This document shows, in pieces, positions 1-6,610 of a DNA stretch of 64,000 nucleotides. The translations under genes were made by a program, and so were the position numbers. Origin of the DNA: Lentimicrobiaceae bacterium (GTDB lineage Bacteria > Bacteroidota > Bacteroidia > Bacteroidales > F082); contig SUWT01000002.1 of assembly GCA_015061335.1 (NCBI GenBank), positions 1-64,000 on the forward strand, read 5' to 3'. The notes under the pieces are model-generated. The model was not told the origin of the DNA. It worked only from the letters and a program-made list of their open reading frames with translations, and did not search any database. How positions within the stretch are numbered: position 1 is the first letter of the stretch; the number at the start of each line of letters is the position of its first letter.

Positions 1-237
1 AATATCGGTCATATAACCTTCAAGACGAGGTGCAAACATTAACTGACAAAGAAAGATATATAATGTATCATTAGGGTTTGAAATTTCAGAAAAATAATCT
101 CTTAAGATATTTTCACTGCCTTCTATCTGAGCAACCTTATGAAATTCTTCAGACGCTAATTTGTTTAAATCCATTTGTGCGGATAATTTTAATGATAAAA
201 TCAAAATCAAAAAAGTAATAATAATATTTCTGTTCAT
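1..237 (-). CDS. Secreted protein of unknown function, N-terminal part only
   Basis: An open frame of 79 codons starts with ATG at 237 and runs off the left edge, so only the N-terminus is visible. It begins with a hydrophobic signal peptide (about residues 1-21, ending in LSA-Q) followed by a polar, Glu- and Asn-containing stretch. The signal peptide suggests export across the inner membrane. I do not recognise a family from this fragment. A promoter-like TTG / TATCTTTG pair lies about 130-160 nt upstream, which would give a leader of roughly 120 nt containing a hairpin at 293-316. Confidence 0.65.
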   Translation of the reverse strand, partial: MNRNIIITFLILILSLKLSAQMDLNKLASEEFHKVAQIEGSENILRDYFSEISNPNDTLYIFLCQLMFAPRLEGYMTDI

Positions 238-292
238 AAGTTTTAAATATTTAGATTTAGTAATAATTGAATTAGTTTTTTTTGAATGTCTC

Positions 293-316
293 GCCTCCTG
301 ATGTTTCTTAGGAGGC
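293..316 (-). promoter_or_regulatory. Hairpin in the leader of the partial secreted-protein gene
   Basis: A perfect 7-bp inverted repeat (GCCTCCT, 10-nt loop, AGGAGGC) lies between the predicted promoter at 366-397 and the start codon at 237. It extends outward through flanking GAAT/ATTC pairing after a small bulge. On the minus strand it is followed by A-rich, not U-rich, sequence, so it does not look like an intrinsic terminator for that gene. Function unknown. Confidence 0.4.
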
Positions 317-365
317 ATTCTCAAATGATTTTGTTTTGCGTTTTCATAGGCTTTGAAATTTTTCG

Positions 366-397
366 CAAAGATATAACTGCAAAATACCGTTTGTCAA
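366..397 (-). promoter_or_regulatory. Bacteroidota-type promoter
   Basis: Reading the minus strand, TTG at 397-395 is followed after 21 bp by TATCTTTG at 373-366. This matches the -33 TTG / -7 TAnnTTTG arrangement of the Bacteroidota primary sigma factor. It would drive the partial secreted-protein gene. Confidence 0.55.
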
Positions 398-481
398 GAT
401 GAATACAAGTGTTTTACGGGAAATAAAATTATAAGTCGTTGAAAATAAATGATGTCTGAAAATGGAAGTACAAGTATTTTA

Positions 482-516
482 GATTAAAGTTTAAGGTTTA
501 AGGTTTAAAGTAGAGA
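482..516. repeat. Heptanucleotide array a (GTTTAAG-type)
   Basis: Five consecutive 7-bp units: GATTAAA, GTTTAAG, GTTTAAG, GTTTAAA, GTAGAGA. It runs straight into the palindrome at 514-533. The stretch 238-601 has no gene. It holds a promoter, a leader hairpin, this array, the palindrome and array b. Confidence 0.75.
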
Positions 517-533
517 CGCACGGACGTGCGTCT
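514..533. repeat. GAGACGC palindromic element
   Basis: Perfect 8-bp inverted repeat AGACGCAC / GTGCGTCT around a 4-nt loop, lying between heptad arrays a and b. Its outer arm shares GTAGAGACGC with the two 55-bp elements at 5255-5309 and 5331-5385, so it seems to belong to the same palindrome family with a different core. Confidence 0.7.
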
Positions 534-557
534 TTGCGAGAGATTTAAGCTATTTTT

Positions 558-592
558 GTCAACTGACAACGGTCAACAGACAACAGACTTTG
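558..592. repeat. Heptanucleotide array b (GTCAACA/GACAACA-type)
   Basis: Five 7-bp units: GTCAACT, GACAACG, GTCAACA, GACAACA, GACTTTG. It lies 9 bp beyond the hepT stop codon. The last three units recur almost unchanged at 16135-16155, more than 15 kb away. Confidence 0.75.
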
Positions 593-601
593 TCCACAAT
601 A

Positions 602-994
602 TTATTCAAGGTTCATAATCATTTTTCTTATCGCAAGGAGTAGTGGTTCTAGATCGTATTTTATAATATTGAATATTTCTTCAGCGTCAATATCGAAATA
701 ATGATGTGCGATAATATCCCTTACTCCCATAATGTCGTTCCATGGTACGGATTTATCTTTTGACAATATCTGTTTATTAGTTACTTTATCGAAACCTTTG
801 ATGCTTTCTCCAATTGCAATTAATAGCATACATGTGGCATCTAATTTTTCCATTCCAGACAAGGAAGTTAGGAAATCGTTGACATGATTTATGTCTTTGG
901 TTCGTTCCTGCAATCTTTCAATTGCGTTCTCAATTTGTTTTAGAATGTTAACAGCTAATTCATTCTGTGAAGATTTCAATTCCATCTCTTTCAA
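602..994 (-). CDS. hepT: HepT-like HEPN toxin (DUF86 family)
   Basis: This 130-aa all-helical protein carries the HEPN ribonuclease signature R-x4-H-x-Y at R92, H97 and Y99. That is the HepT form, in which the tyrosine is the residue modified by the partner nucleotidyltransferase. Known HepT proteins are RNases that block growth when unmodified. The gene overlaps the 3' end of the MntA-like gene by about 35 nt, so the two are co-transcribed in the order antitoxin, toxin. An in-frame Met at residue 4 is an alternative start. The family is clear from the motif and the partner; activity is inferred. Confidence 0.85.
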   Translation of the reverse strand: MKEMELKSSQNELAVNILKQIENAIERLQERTKDINHVNDFLTSLSGMEKLDATCMLLIAIGESIKGFDKVTNKQILSKDKSVPWNDIMGVRDIIAHHYFDIDAEEIFNIIKYDLEPLLLAIRKMIMNLE

Positions 995-1259
995 TTTCTC
1001 TTTTTAAAGTTTCATTCATGTTTTTGTGTTCTCTTACAATATCGACATTACAAACGAGAAGTTCTTCTAAAAAATGTTTTAAACGAATACGAAGTATCAT
1101 GTTAGGTTTCATTACGACACAAAGGTCAATGTCGCTATTGTCGGTCTGTTCTTCTCTTGCAACCGACCCGAATAATCGCATTGAACTGACACCAAACTGC
1201 GATTTAATGACATCTGAGAATGATTTTATTATTGATATGTATTCGCTTCTTGTCTTCAT
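960..1259 (-). CDS. mntA: MntA-like minimal nucleotidyltransferase antitoxin
   Basis: This 99-aa protein has the minimal nucleotidyltransferase pattern GS-x10-D-x-D: G31-S32, D43 and D45, with a likely third acidic residue at D73 in VDIV. In characterised pairs MntA transfers AMP to the HepT tyrosine and so neutralises the toxin. It is the first gene of a two-gene operon with the HepT-like gene, overlapping it by 35 nt. A TATCTTTG box at 1285-1278 lies 18 nt before its ATG. The active-site residues are complete, so it should be catalytic. Confidence 0.85.
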   Translation of the reverse strand: MKTRSEYISIIKSFSDVIKSQFGVSSMRLFGSVAREEQTDNSDIDLCVVMKPNMILRIRLKHFLEELLVCNVDIVREHKNMNETLKREIERDGIEIFTE

Positions 1260-1277
1260 GTCAGAATCTTAACGATA

Positions 1278-1285
1278 CAAAGATA
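1278..1285 (-). promoter_or_regulatory. -7 promoter box for the mntA-hepT pair
   Basis: TATCTTTG on the minus strand, 18 nt before the MntA-like start codon. No clear -33 box was found. Confidence 0.55.
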
Positions 1286-1357
1286 ATAAAGTTTCTGGAG
1301 AAGAAAACTTAAATCATGATTTTTTTTGTTTATTTTGAGTTCTTCCTTAACATTGAT

Positions 1358-1413
1358 CTGACAACTGAAGACTAATTGCTGACAGCTGACGGATAACAGC
1401 TAACAGCTAATAG
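1358..1413. repeat. Heptanucleotide array c (CTGACAG/CTAACAG-type)
   Basis: Eight 7-bp units: CTGACAA, CTGAAGA, CTAATTG, CTGACAG, CTGACGG, ATAACAG, CTAACAG, CTAATAG. The array enters the 3' end of the TPR/HTH gene (stop at 1402-1400) and supplies its last codons and stop. Confidence 0.75.
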
Positions 1414-2785
1414 CTTCTTCAATGCTTTCTTTTTCCTCAATCTCCAATTTCTTCCTGATGGAGGTTCTCGCCTTGTTGATGGTGTTGATGCTTTTCCCGA
1501 GAATGTCGGCGGTCTCCTGCGAACTGAACGGCGTTAATGACATGATGCCGACTTTATATTCCGTGTCGGAAAGAATAGGATATTTTTGTCTTATCGCTTC
1601 GGCAAGTCCCGGATGTTCTTCTTCGAAAATCTTCATGACGGCATCGAATGCGGTTTCAGTATTGTCGTAAATCTTTCTTTTTATCGTCTTATAATGCGAT
1701 TCCGTCTTGTTCCTGTCCATCAAGGTCATGCTATAGACAAGCATATATTTCCATTCTAAATTCCGTTTGTAGTCGCCTTTTATCTCATTGAGACGAAGAA
1801 TCTCGTTTTCGAATTTCAGAATCTCGTCTTTCATTCGCAGCTCTTCTTTTCTTCTTTGTAAGTTTCTGTTTACCAATATCAATAAAAATATACCTATTAT
1901 TAATAGCAAGAAAAGCAGAATTGTAAGTGTCCTTTGTTTTTTAATTAATTTGAGATTATAATCGTTTTCTACCTTCTCGTAATCGTATCTTTTCTGTATT
2001 TCCAGAACATTCTGTTGCAGACGTTCTTCCAACAATTCCATATCCATCTCGGCGAAAAATCTGTAATAATGGAAAGCGGAATCTATATTATTGTCCGCCA
2101 ATGCTTTGTTATAAAGGAAATGATTTATCGCTACTTTAAGAGTTTTGTCGTTAATGCTGTCGAGTTCTTTTTTTAAGATATTTTCGTAATATGAGGAAGA
2201 ATCGTTTATGTTCATGTCTAAGAAGATATAGGCTAAATTCAGATGATAGCGAGGTATTTCTTTTTCTTCATTATTGTATTTCAACGATAGTCTGATGTAA
2301 TTCAGCGCATCGTCATAATTGCCGATTTCGTTATAGATGGCTCCTATGTTTTGATATGCTACAGACATCACGTTAGAATCTGACGACTGTTCAGCATATT
2401 CTACGGCTTTCTGGAAATGATGCAAAGATTTATCGATGCTGTCTATTATGAAATAAGCTCTTCCGATTCCGGAGTTGCTGTAAGAAATCATGACGGGGTC
2501 GTCTTTTGTTGTCGCTGCCGACTGATGCAGCATCTCTATCGCCTCATCGAAAGAATATTGTTCCATGAGAAGCATCCCCATATATTGCTGAACGAGACCA
2601 ATCAAAGCGGTGTCGCCTTCATTTCGCGCAGCATCGAGAGCCTGTCTGTATGTCGTCATCGCAAGTTCCGTCTCGCCCTCATTTTCATATCCGCACGCCA
2701 AATCGAAAAACTCCCGTGCAGTATGACTTTTTTTACACGAAAAGAATAAAGTCGATAATATTAATATGATGTAAAACCTCTTCAT
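1400..2785 (-). CDS. Lipoprotein regulator with TPR repeats, one membrane segment and C-terminal HTH
   Basis: The 461-aa product starts with a lipoprotein signal (FFSC, Cys17). TPR-like helical pairs fill about residues 20-270, a single hydrophobic segment lies near 287-310, then a charged coiled coil, then a LuxR/sigma-70-like helix-turn-helix near 425-450 (ETADILGKSINTINKARTSI). Sensor TPR outside and HTH inside suggests a one-component membrane regulator, a layout frequent in Bacteroidota. A lipid-anchored N-terminus plus a transmembrane helix is unusual, and the N-terminal segment may simply act as a membrane anchor. The last residues are encoded by heptad repeat array c. A second protein of this layout is at 26478-28058. 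Target genes are unknown. Confidence 0.75.
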   Translation of the reverse strand: MKRFYIILILSTLFFSCKKSHTAREFFDLACGYENEGETELAMTTYRQALDAARNEGDTALIGLVQQYMGMLLMEQYSFDEAIEMLHQSAATTKDDPVMISYSNSGIGRAYFIIDSIDKSLHHFQKAVEYAEQSSDSNVMSVAYQNIGAIYNEIGNYDDALNYIRLSLKYNNEEKEIPRYHLNLAYIFLDMNINDSSSYYENILKKELDSINDKTLKVAINHFLYNKALADNNIDSAFHYYRFFAEMDMELLEERLQQNVLEIQKRYDYEKVENDYNLKLIKKQRTLTILLFLLLIIGIFLLILVNRNLQRRKEELRMKDEILKFENEILRLNEIKGDYKRNLEWKYMLVYSMTLMDRNKTESHYKTIKRKIYDNTETAFDAVMKIFEEEHPGLAEAIRQKYPILSDTEYKVGIMSLTPFSSQETADILGKSINTINKARTSIRKKLEIEEKESIEEAISC

Positions 2786-2803
2786 CTTCCGTCCTATTTA
2801 TTA

Positions 2804-2900
2804 GTTCCCGCTCCCGTTCCCCGTTCCCTGTTCCCTGTTCCCCGTTCCACGTTCCCTGTTCCCCGCTCCCCGTTCCCCGCTCCCCGTTCCCCGCTCCCAT
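2804..2900. repeat. Heptanucleotide array d, G-run type with quadruplex potential
   Basis: About fourteen 7-bp units of TTCCCCG, CTCCCCG, TTCCCTG and variants. The minus strand, which is the coding strand of both neighbours, reads as runs of G3-G4 spaced by three bases (GGGGAAC, GGGGAGC). The array starts at the base next to the stop codon of the gene ending at 2901 and ends 18 nt before the start of the TPR/HTH gene. It is extremely GC-rich compared with its surroundings. Confidence 0.85.
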
Positions 2901-3578
2901 TCAAATCTCAATCCACTCCCAATCAGCTTCAAGGATATTTCTGCGCTGTGTGCATTCGTCGTCTTTGGCAATCAAGCTGAAGTTCTCTTTATAGAATGTG
3001 ATACGGTAAGTTCCTGAGCCTTTACAATCTTTGTCGTCGGAAGTGAAAACGATAAGGTTCTTCTCTATGGTGTAATTACCCGTCATTGGTTTTGACGCGT
3101 CAACGCCGAAGAAGTCGATGCGATAACCATATTCATCTAAAGTAAGAGACGCACCTTGTTCTGAGCTAAGCCAACTGCCTTTCAAGGTTTTCTTTTCTTG
3201 TGACATCGTCTCTTGTTTCTTTTCTCCAGATTTATTCTCTGCTTTCACTTCTGTTTTGGCAGGTTCTTTATTAGGTTCGTCTTTGGGAGTTGTCTTTCTT
3301 ATTTCTGTCTTTTGAAGATTTTCAGTTTTAGGATCTTCCTTATTAACTTGAATTTCATCTTTCTTAATAGTAGTTAATTCCGTATCATGATTGTCGGTTT
3401 TGTCTGTTTTAAAATTACCTATTACCAAAAGAGCCGCTATCGTAACCATTGATAATAGCAATAACGTCAACATTAACTTCGGGAAGAATCCCATTGAAGT
3501 ATTGCCTTTGCCTTTCTTTTTCCCTTTATTTCCTTTCTTAGGTTTTGCTGCTTTCTTTGCTTTTTCTGTTGTTGCCAT
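2901..3578 (-). CDS. Membrane-anchored Lys-rich protein with C-terminal beta domain
   Basis: The 225-aa product has a strongly basic N-terminus (Lys/Gly/Ala, residues 1-28), one membrane segment (about 31-54), a long charged Lys/Glu/Thr linker (about 55-130) and a C-terminal domain of about 95 residues with beta-strand patterning. That domain resembles the small lipocalin-like domains common in Bacteroidota lipoproteins (GSWLSSEQGASLTL at its start). The likely topology is N-in with the domain in the periplasm. I do not recognise a named family. It is divergent from guaA. A TAAACTTG box at 3606-3599, one mismatch from consensus, lies 20 nt before the start codon. Confidence 0.65.
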   Translation of the reverse strand: MATTEKAKKAAKPKKGNKGKKKGKGNTSMGFFPKLMLTLLLLSMVTIAALLVIGNFKTDKTDNHDTELTTIKKDEIQVNKEDPKTENLQKTEIRKTTPKDEPNKEPAKTEVKAENKSGEKKQETMSQEKKTLKGSWLSSEQGASLTLDEYGYRIDFFGVDASKPMTGNYTIEKNLIVFTSDDKDCKGSGTYRITFYKENFSLIAKDDECTQRRNILEADWEWIEI

Positions 3579-3638
3579 AGTGGTAATTTATTTGTTTGCA
3601 AGTTTAAGAAAAAAACTAAAACGAAAGGATAAATTTCT

Positions 3639-3646
3639 TAATTTTG
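3639..3646 (+). promoter_or_regulatory. -7 promoter box for guaA
   Basis: TAATTTTG, 18 nt before the guaA ATG at 3665. It overlaps an in-frame upstream TTG at 3644, which therefore cannot be the start. Confidence 0.6.
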
Positions 3647-3664
3647 CGGTCAAATTATTCAAGC

Positions 3665-5239
3665 ATGCAAGAATCCATTTTAATTTTAGATTTTGGATCA
3701 CAAGTGACCCAGCTCATCGGTCGTCGTCTCCGTGAGTTGAATGTCTATTGTGAGATACATCCATACAACAAGATTCCGGAACTCACGCCAGATATCAAAG
3801 GAGTCATTTTGAGCGGAAGCCCGTCTTCTGTTCGTGATGAGAAAGCTCCTTTCGTAGATTTGTCTAATATAAAAGGTAAGTTGCCTTTGCTTGGCATTTG
3901 CTACGGATCTCAATTCATGGCTCATCATTTTGGAGGTGAGGTCAACGGCTCTATCGCAAGAGAATATGGTCGCGCTAATCTGACTGTCGTTGACGAATCT
4001 TGTCCTTTGTTCGCCGGCGTAAGCAAGACTTCTCAAGTCTGGATGTCGCATGGCGATACCATTGCGAGACTCCCTGAAAGAGCACGCGTGATAGCAAGTA
4101 CTGAAGACGTTGAAAACGCAGCTTACAAAATCGATGGCGAAGAGACTTACGCCGTACAATTCCACCCAGAAGTGTTCCACTCTACAGAGGGTTCTAAGAT
4201 GATTGGCAACTTCGCGATGAACATCTGCGGATGTAAAGGCGACTGGACTCCGGATTCATTCATCGAGACTACAGTCGAGGCGTTGAAAAAACAACTCGGT
4301 GACGATAAGGTCATCCTCGGTCTCTCAGGCGGCGTCGATAGTACAGTGGCAGCTGTGCTGTTAAACAAGGCTATCGGTTCTAACTTACATTGTATATTCG
4401 TCGATAACGGTCTTCTCAGAAAGAATGAATTCGAAGACGTTCTCGATTCATATAAAGACTTAGGATTAAACGTAATCGGTGTCAATGCGGGCGAGCTCTT
4501 CTTGAGCAAACTCGTAGGCGTCACCGACCCAGAACAAAAACGTAAGGCAATCGGAACTACATTCATCGAGGTGTTTGAGATGGAAGCCAAGAAGATAAAA
4601 GGCGCCGACTGGCTCGCACAAGGAACTATATATCCTGACGTGATTGAAAGCGTTAGCGTCAACGGTCCAAGTTGTAAGATCAAGTCGCATCATAATGTCG
4701 GCGGACTCCCTGAAAAGATGAACCTCAAAATCGTTGAACCATTACGTTCATTGTTTAAAGACGAAGTACGCCGTGTAGGTCGTGCTCTCGGCATCAAGAA
4801 AGAACTCATCGGTCGTCATCCTTTCCCAGGACCAAGTCTCGGTATCCGCATATTAGGTGAGGTAAGCGAAGAGAAATTAAGAATACTCCGCGATGCCGAC
4901 GATGTATTCATCTCAGGATTGAGAAACTGGAAATGCGAACTTCCAAGCGCATCATATCCTAACGAAATGGCGGATAACTTATACGACGCGATATGGCAGG
5001 CCGGAACAATGTTGCTTCCTGTTAAGAGCGTCGGCGTTATGGGCGACGAGCGCAGCTACGAATATACTATAGCATTGCGCGCCGTTATCTCAACAGACGG
5101 TATGACTGCCGACTGGGTACATCTTCCATACGAATTCATGGCAAAAGTATCTAACGATATAATCAATAAAGTTAAAGGTGTTAACAGAGTATGCTACGAC
5201 ATCAGCTCTAAACCACCAGCAACAATTGAATGGGAATGA
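3665..5239 (+). CDS. guaA: GMP synthase (glutamine-hydrolysing)
   Basis: GuaA converts XMP, ATP and glutamine to GMP in the cytosol. The 524-aa protein has the N-terminal class I amidotransferase domain with the nucleophile C79 (GICYGSQ) and H167/E169 (QFHPE). The ATP-pyrophosphatase domain follows with its PP-loop near residues 219-227 (GLSGGVDST), then the C-terminal dimerisation domain ending in PPATIEWE. Length is normal for the family. ATG 3665 was chosen because it starts the conserved [13 protein letters not shown] and sits 18 nt after a -7 box. Third codon positions are richer in C and G than in many neighbours, as expected of a well-expressed gene. Confidence 0.97.
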   Translation: MQESILILDFGSQVTQLIGRRLRELNVYCEIHPYNKIPELTPDIKGVILSGSPSSVRDEKAPFVDLSNIKGKLPLLGICYGSQFMAHHFGGEVNGSIAREYGRANLTVVDESCPLFAGVSKTSQVWMSHGDTIARLPERARVIASTEDVENAAYKIDGEETYAVQFHPEVFHSTEGSKMIGNFAMNICGCKGDWTPDSFIETTVEALKKQLGDDKVILGLSGGVDSTVAAVLLNKAIGSNLHCIFVDNGLLRKNEFEDVLDSYKDLGLNVIGVNAGELFLSKLVGVTDPEQKRKAIGTTFIEVFEMEAKKIKGADWLAQGTIYPDVIESVSVNGPSCKIKSHHNVGGLPEKMNLKIVEPLRSLFKDEVRRVGRALGIKKELIGRHPFPGPSLGIRILGEVSEEKLRILRDADDVFISGLRNWKCELPSASYPNEMADNLYDAIWQAGTMLLPVKSVGVMGDERSYEYTIALRAVISTDGMTADWVHLPYEFMAKVSNDIINKVKGVNRVCYDISSKPPATIEWE

Positions 5240-5254
5240 TTTTCAATTAACGAT

Positions 5255-5309
5255 TGTAGAGACGCGTCAATGTTTCCTGCAAAAAATAAAAGAATCATTG
5301 ACACGTCTC
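5255..5309. repeat. 55-bp palindromic element, copy 1
   Basis: Arms GAGACGCGTCAATG (5259-5272) and CATTGACACGTCTC (5296-5309) pair with one mismatch around a 23-nt A-rich loop. It is identical over 55 bp to copy 2 at 5331-5385. It lies shortly after the guaA stop and could fold in the guaA transcript. Confidence 0.85.
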
Positions 5310-5330
5310 AGAGGAAAATCAATAGTTGTT

Positions 5331-5385
5331 TGTAGAGACGCGTCAATGTTTCCTGCAAAAAATAAAAGAATCATTGACACGTCTC
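5331..5385. repeat. 55-bp palindromic element, copy 2
   Basis: Exact copy of the element at 5255-5309, separated from it by 21 bp of unrelated sequence (period 76 bp). Perfect identity including the loop points to recent duplication. Confidence 0.85.
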
Positions 5386-5429
5386 CAAATTTTAGAAATA
5401 ATTTAAAGTAAAAATTAATTATCAAACCC

Positions 5430-5464
5430 CGTTGACTGTTAACTGTTGACTGTTGACCGTTGAC
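5430..5464. repeat. Heptanucleotide array e (TGTTGAC-type)
   Basis: Five 7-bp units: CGTTGAC, TGTTAAC, TGTTGAC, TGTTGAC, CGTTGAC. It follows the twin palindromes and ends 25 bp before the YitT-like start codon. The unit is close to the reverse complement of the GTCAACA unit of arrays b and g. Confidence 0.8.
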
Positions 5465-5489
5465 TCAAAAAAATCAGTAAAGAAAAATT

Positions 5490-6434
5490 ATGAAGACAAT
5501 GAATTGGAAGAAAGAAGCATTGGCTTATTTCTATCTCGTTTTGGGTAGTTTGTTGTTCGCTCTTGGCGATGTCTTATTCGTTAACCCTTATCTCTTGGCT
5601 CCAGGCGGAACCTACGGTCTCTCAAACGTGTTGAACACTGTTTGGCCTTGGAAAATCAGTTTGTACGCCTTATGTATGGACATTCCATTATTGATAGTAG
5701 GAACTTTGGTTTTAGGACCTAAATTCGGTTTCAAAACCATATTGTCAACATTCTTGATTTTCGGTTTCACTTTCTTGATAGAGACTTATATCGGTTACAA
5801 ACCAATCATCCAAAACGGCATCTTTGAAAATCCGGAACTCGTTAACGCAGAATGGTTGTTGGTTCCTCATTCAGAAAACATCTACTTCGCACCAGACTAC
5901 TTCCTTAACACCTTGGTAGCCGGCGGTATCTACGGCTTGGCTATCGGTCTCATCTTCAAGTCGGGTGCAACATCTGGCGGTAGCGACATCATCTCCATGA
6001 TTTTACATAAATATACTAAGATTTCTCTCGGCACTTTGGTAATGATCGTTGACTCATGCATCACACTCACAACATTAATCGCTTTCGGTCAGTTACGTCT
6101 TCCTATCTATTCAATCCTTGTTATCTTCATCGAAGGTAAGATTATCGACCTCGTCGTTGACGGCTTCAACTCATACAAGACAGCGTTCATCGTTACAGAC
6201 AAAGCTGAAGAAGTTCGCAACATCATCGTTAAGGACATCAACCGCGGCGGTACATGCTTCTTCGGAAAAGGTTTATATAAAGGCGTTGACCGTAAAATGA
6301 TTTACGTTACTTTGACACGTCCTGAACTCGTCAAGTTACAATCTTTACTCAGTGAAGTCGATCCTGAAGCATTTGTAAATGTTGTTTCAAGTACAGATAT
6401 TTTAGGTAAAGGTTTCAAACCGTTATCTGAATAA
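5490..6434 (+). CDS. YitT family membrane protein (DUF161 + DUF2179)
   Basis: The 314-aa protein has several hydrophobic segments in the first 230 residues, with the family's glycine-rich stretch SGATSGGSDIISM near residues 160-172. A soluble C-terminal DUF2179 domain follows (about 230-300). The transported substrate or function of this family is not established. The first ATG (5490) is followed by Met at residue 4; either could be used. Heptad arrays lie just upstream (5430-5464) and just downstream (from 6435, the base after the stop). Confidence 0.88.
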   Translation: MKTMNWKKEALAYFYLVLGSLLFALGDVLFVNPYLLAPGGTYGLSNVLNTVWPWKISLYALCMDIPLLIVGTLVLGPKFGFKTILSTFLIFGFTFLIETYIGYKPIIQNGIFENPELVNAEWLLVPHSENIYFAPDYFLNTLVAGGIYGLAIGLIFKSGATSGGSDIISMILHKYTKISLGTLVMIVDSCITLTTLIAFGQLRLPIYSILVIFIEGKIIDLVVDGFNSYKTAFIVTDKAEEVRNIIVKDINRGGTCFFGKGLYKGVDRKMIYVTLTRPELVKLQSLLSEVDPEAFVNVVSSTDILGKGFKPLSE

Positions 6435-6504
6435 AGTTTAGAGTTGAGAGTTTATGGTTTAGAGTAGTTGAAAGTTTTAAGTTGTTAGTTAAAAGTTTAT
6501 TGTT
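6435..6504. repeat. Heptanucleotide array f (AGTTTAG-type)
   Basis: About ten degenerate 7-bp units begin at the base after the stop codon: AGTTTAG, AGTTGAG, AGTTTAT, GGTTTAG, AGTAGTT, then units that keep GTT at their end (GAAAGTT, TTAAGTT, GTTAGTT, AAAAGTT, TATTGTT). The period holds while the unit sequence drifts. Confidence 0.65.
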
Positions 6505-6531
6505 CTATTCTATATACTTAAAAAAAATAAC

Positions 6532-6539
6532 TATATTTG
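6532..6539 (+). promoter_or_regulatory. -7 promoter box for the LysM/PBP1 gene
   Basis: TATATTTG, followed by C. Transcription would start near 6544-6546, at the foot of the hairpin at 6543-6583. Confidence 0.5.
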
Positions 6540-6542
6540 CAA

Positions 6543-6590
6543 CAATAAGTTTGGATTTCCCACTTATGAATCCGAACTTATTGTTTTTTG
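6543..6590 (+). terminator. Terminator-like hairpin at the promoter of the LysM/PBP1 gene
   Basis: Arms 6543-6557 and 6569-6583 form a 15-bp stem with one G-T pair and an 11-nt loop, followed by six T. It could end yitT transcription. Because it starts where transcription from the 6532 box would begin, it could also act as an attenuator for the gene at 6611. Confidence 0.65.
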
Positions 6591-6610
6591 ATTTATAATA
6601 ATTTAGAATT

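Noticed and set aside
4147..4683. A 178-codon open frame on the minus strand inside guaA
   Set aside because: It lies wholly within a certain gene, has no signal or family features and has no promoter box; it is a shadow of the GC-richer guaA codons.
5255..5385. Two identical repeats with a short unique stretch between them, resembling a minimal CRISPR array
   Set aside because: The repeats are 55 bp, strongly palindromic, only two in number, the middle is 21 bp, and no cas gene is in the window. A REP-like palindrome explains it better.
5178..5411. A 77-codon frame across the end of guaA and the twin palindromes
   Set aside because: Its sequence repeats only because the palindromes repeat, and it has no start or promoter of its own.
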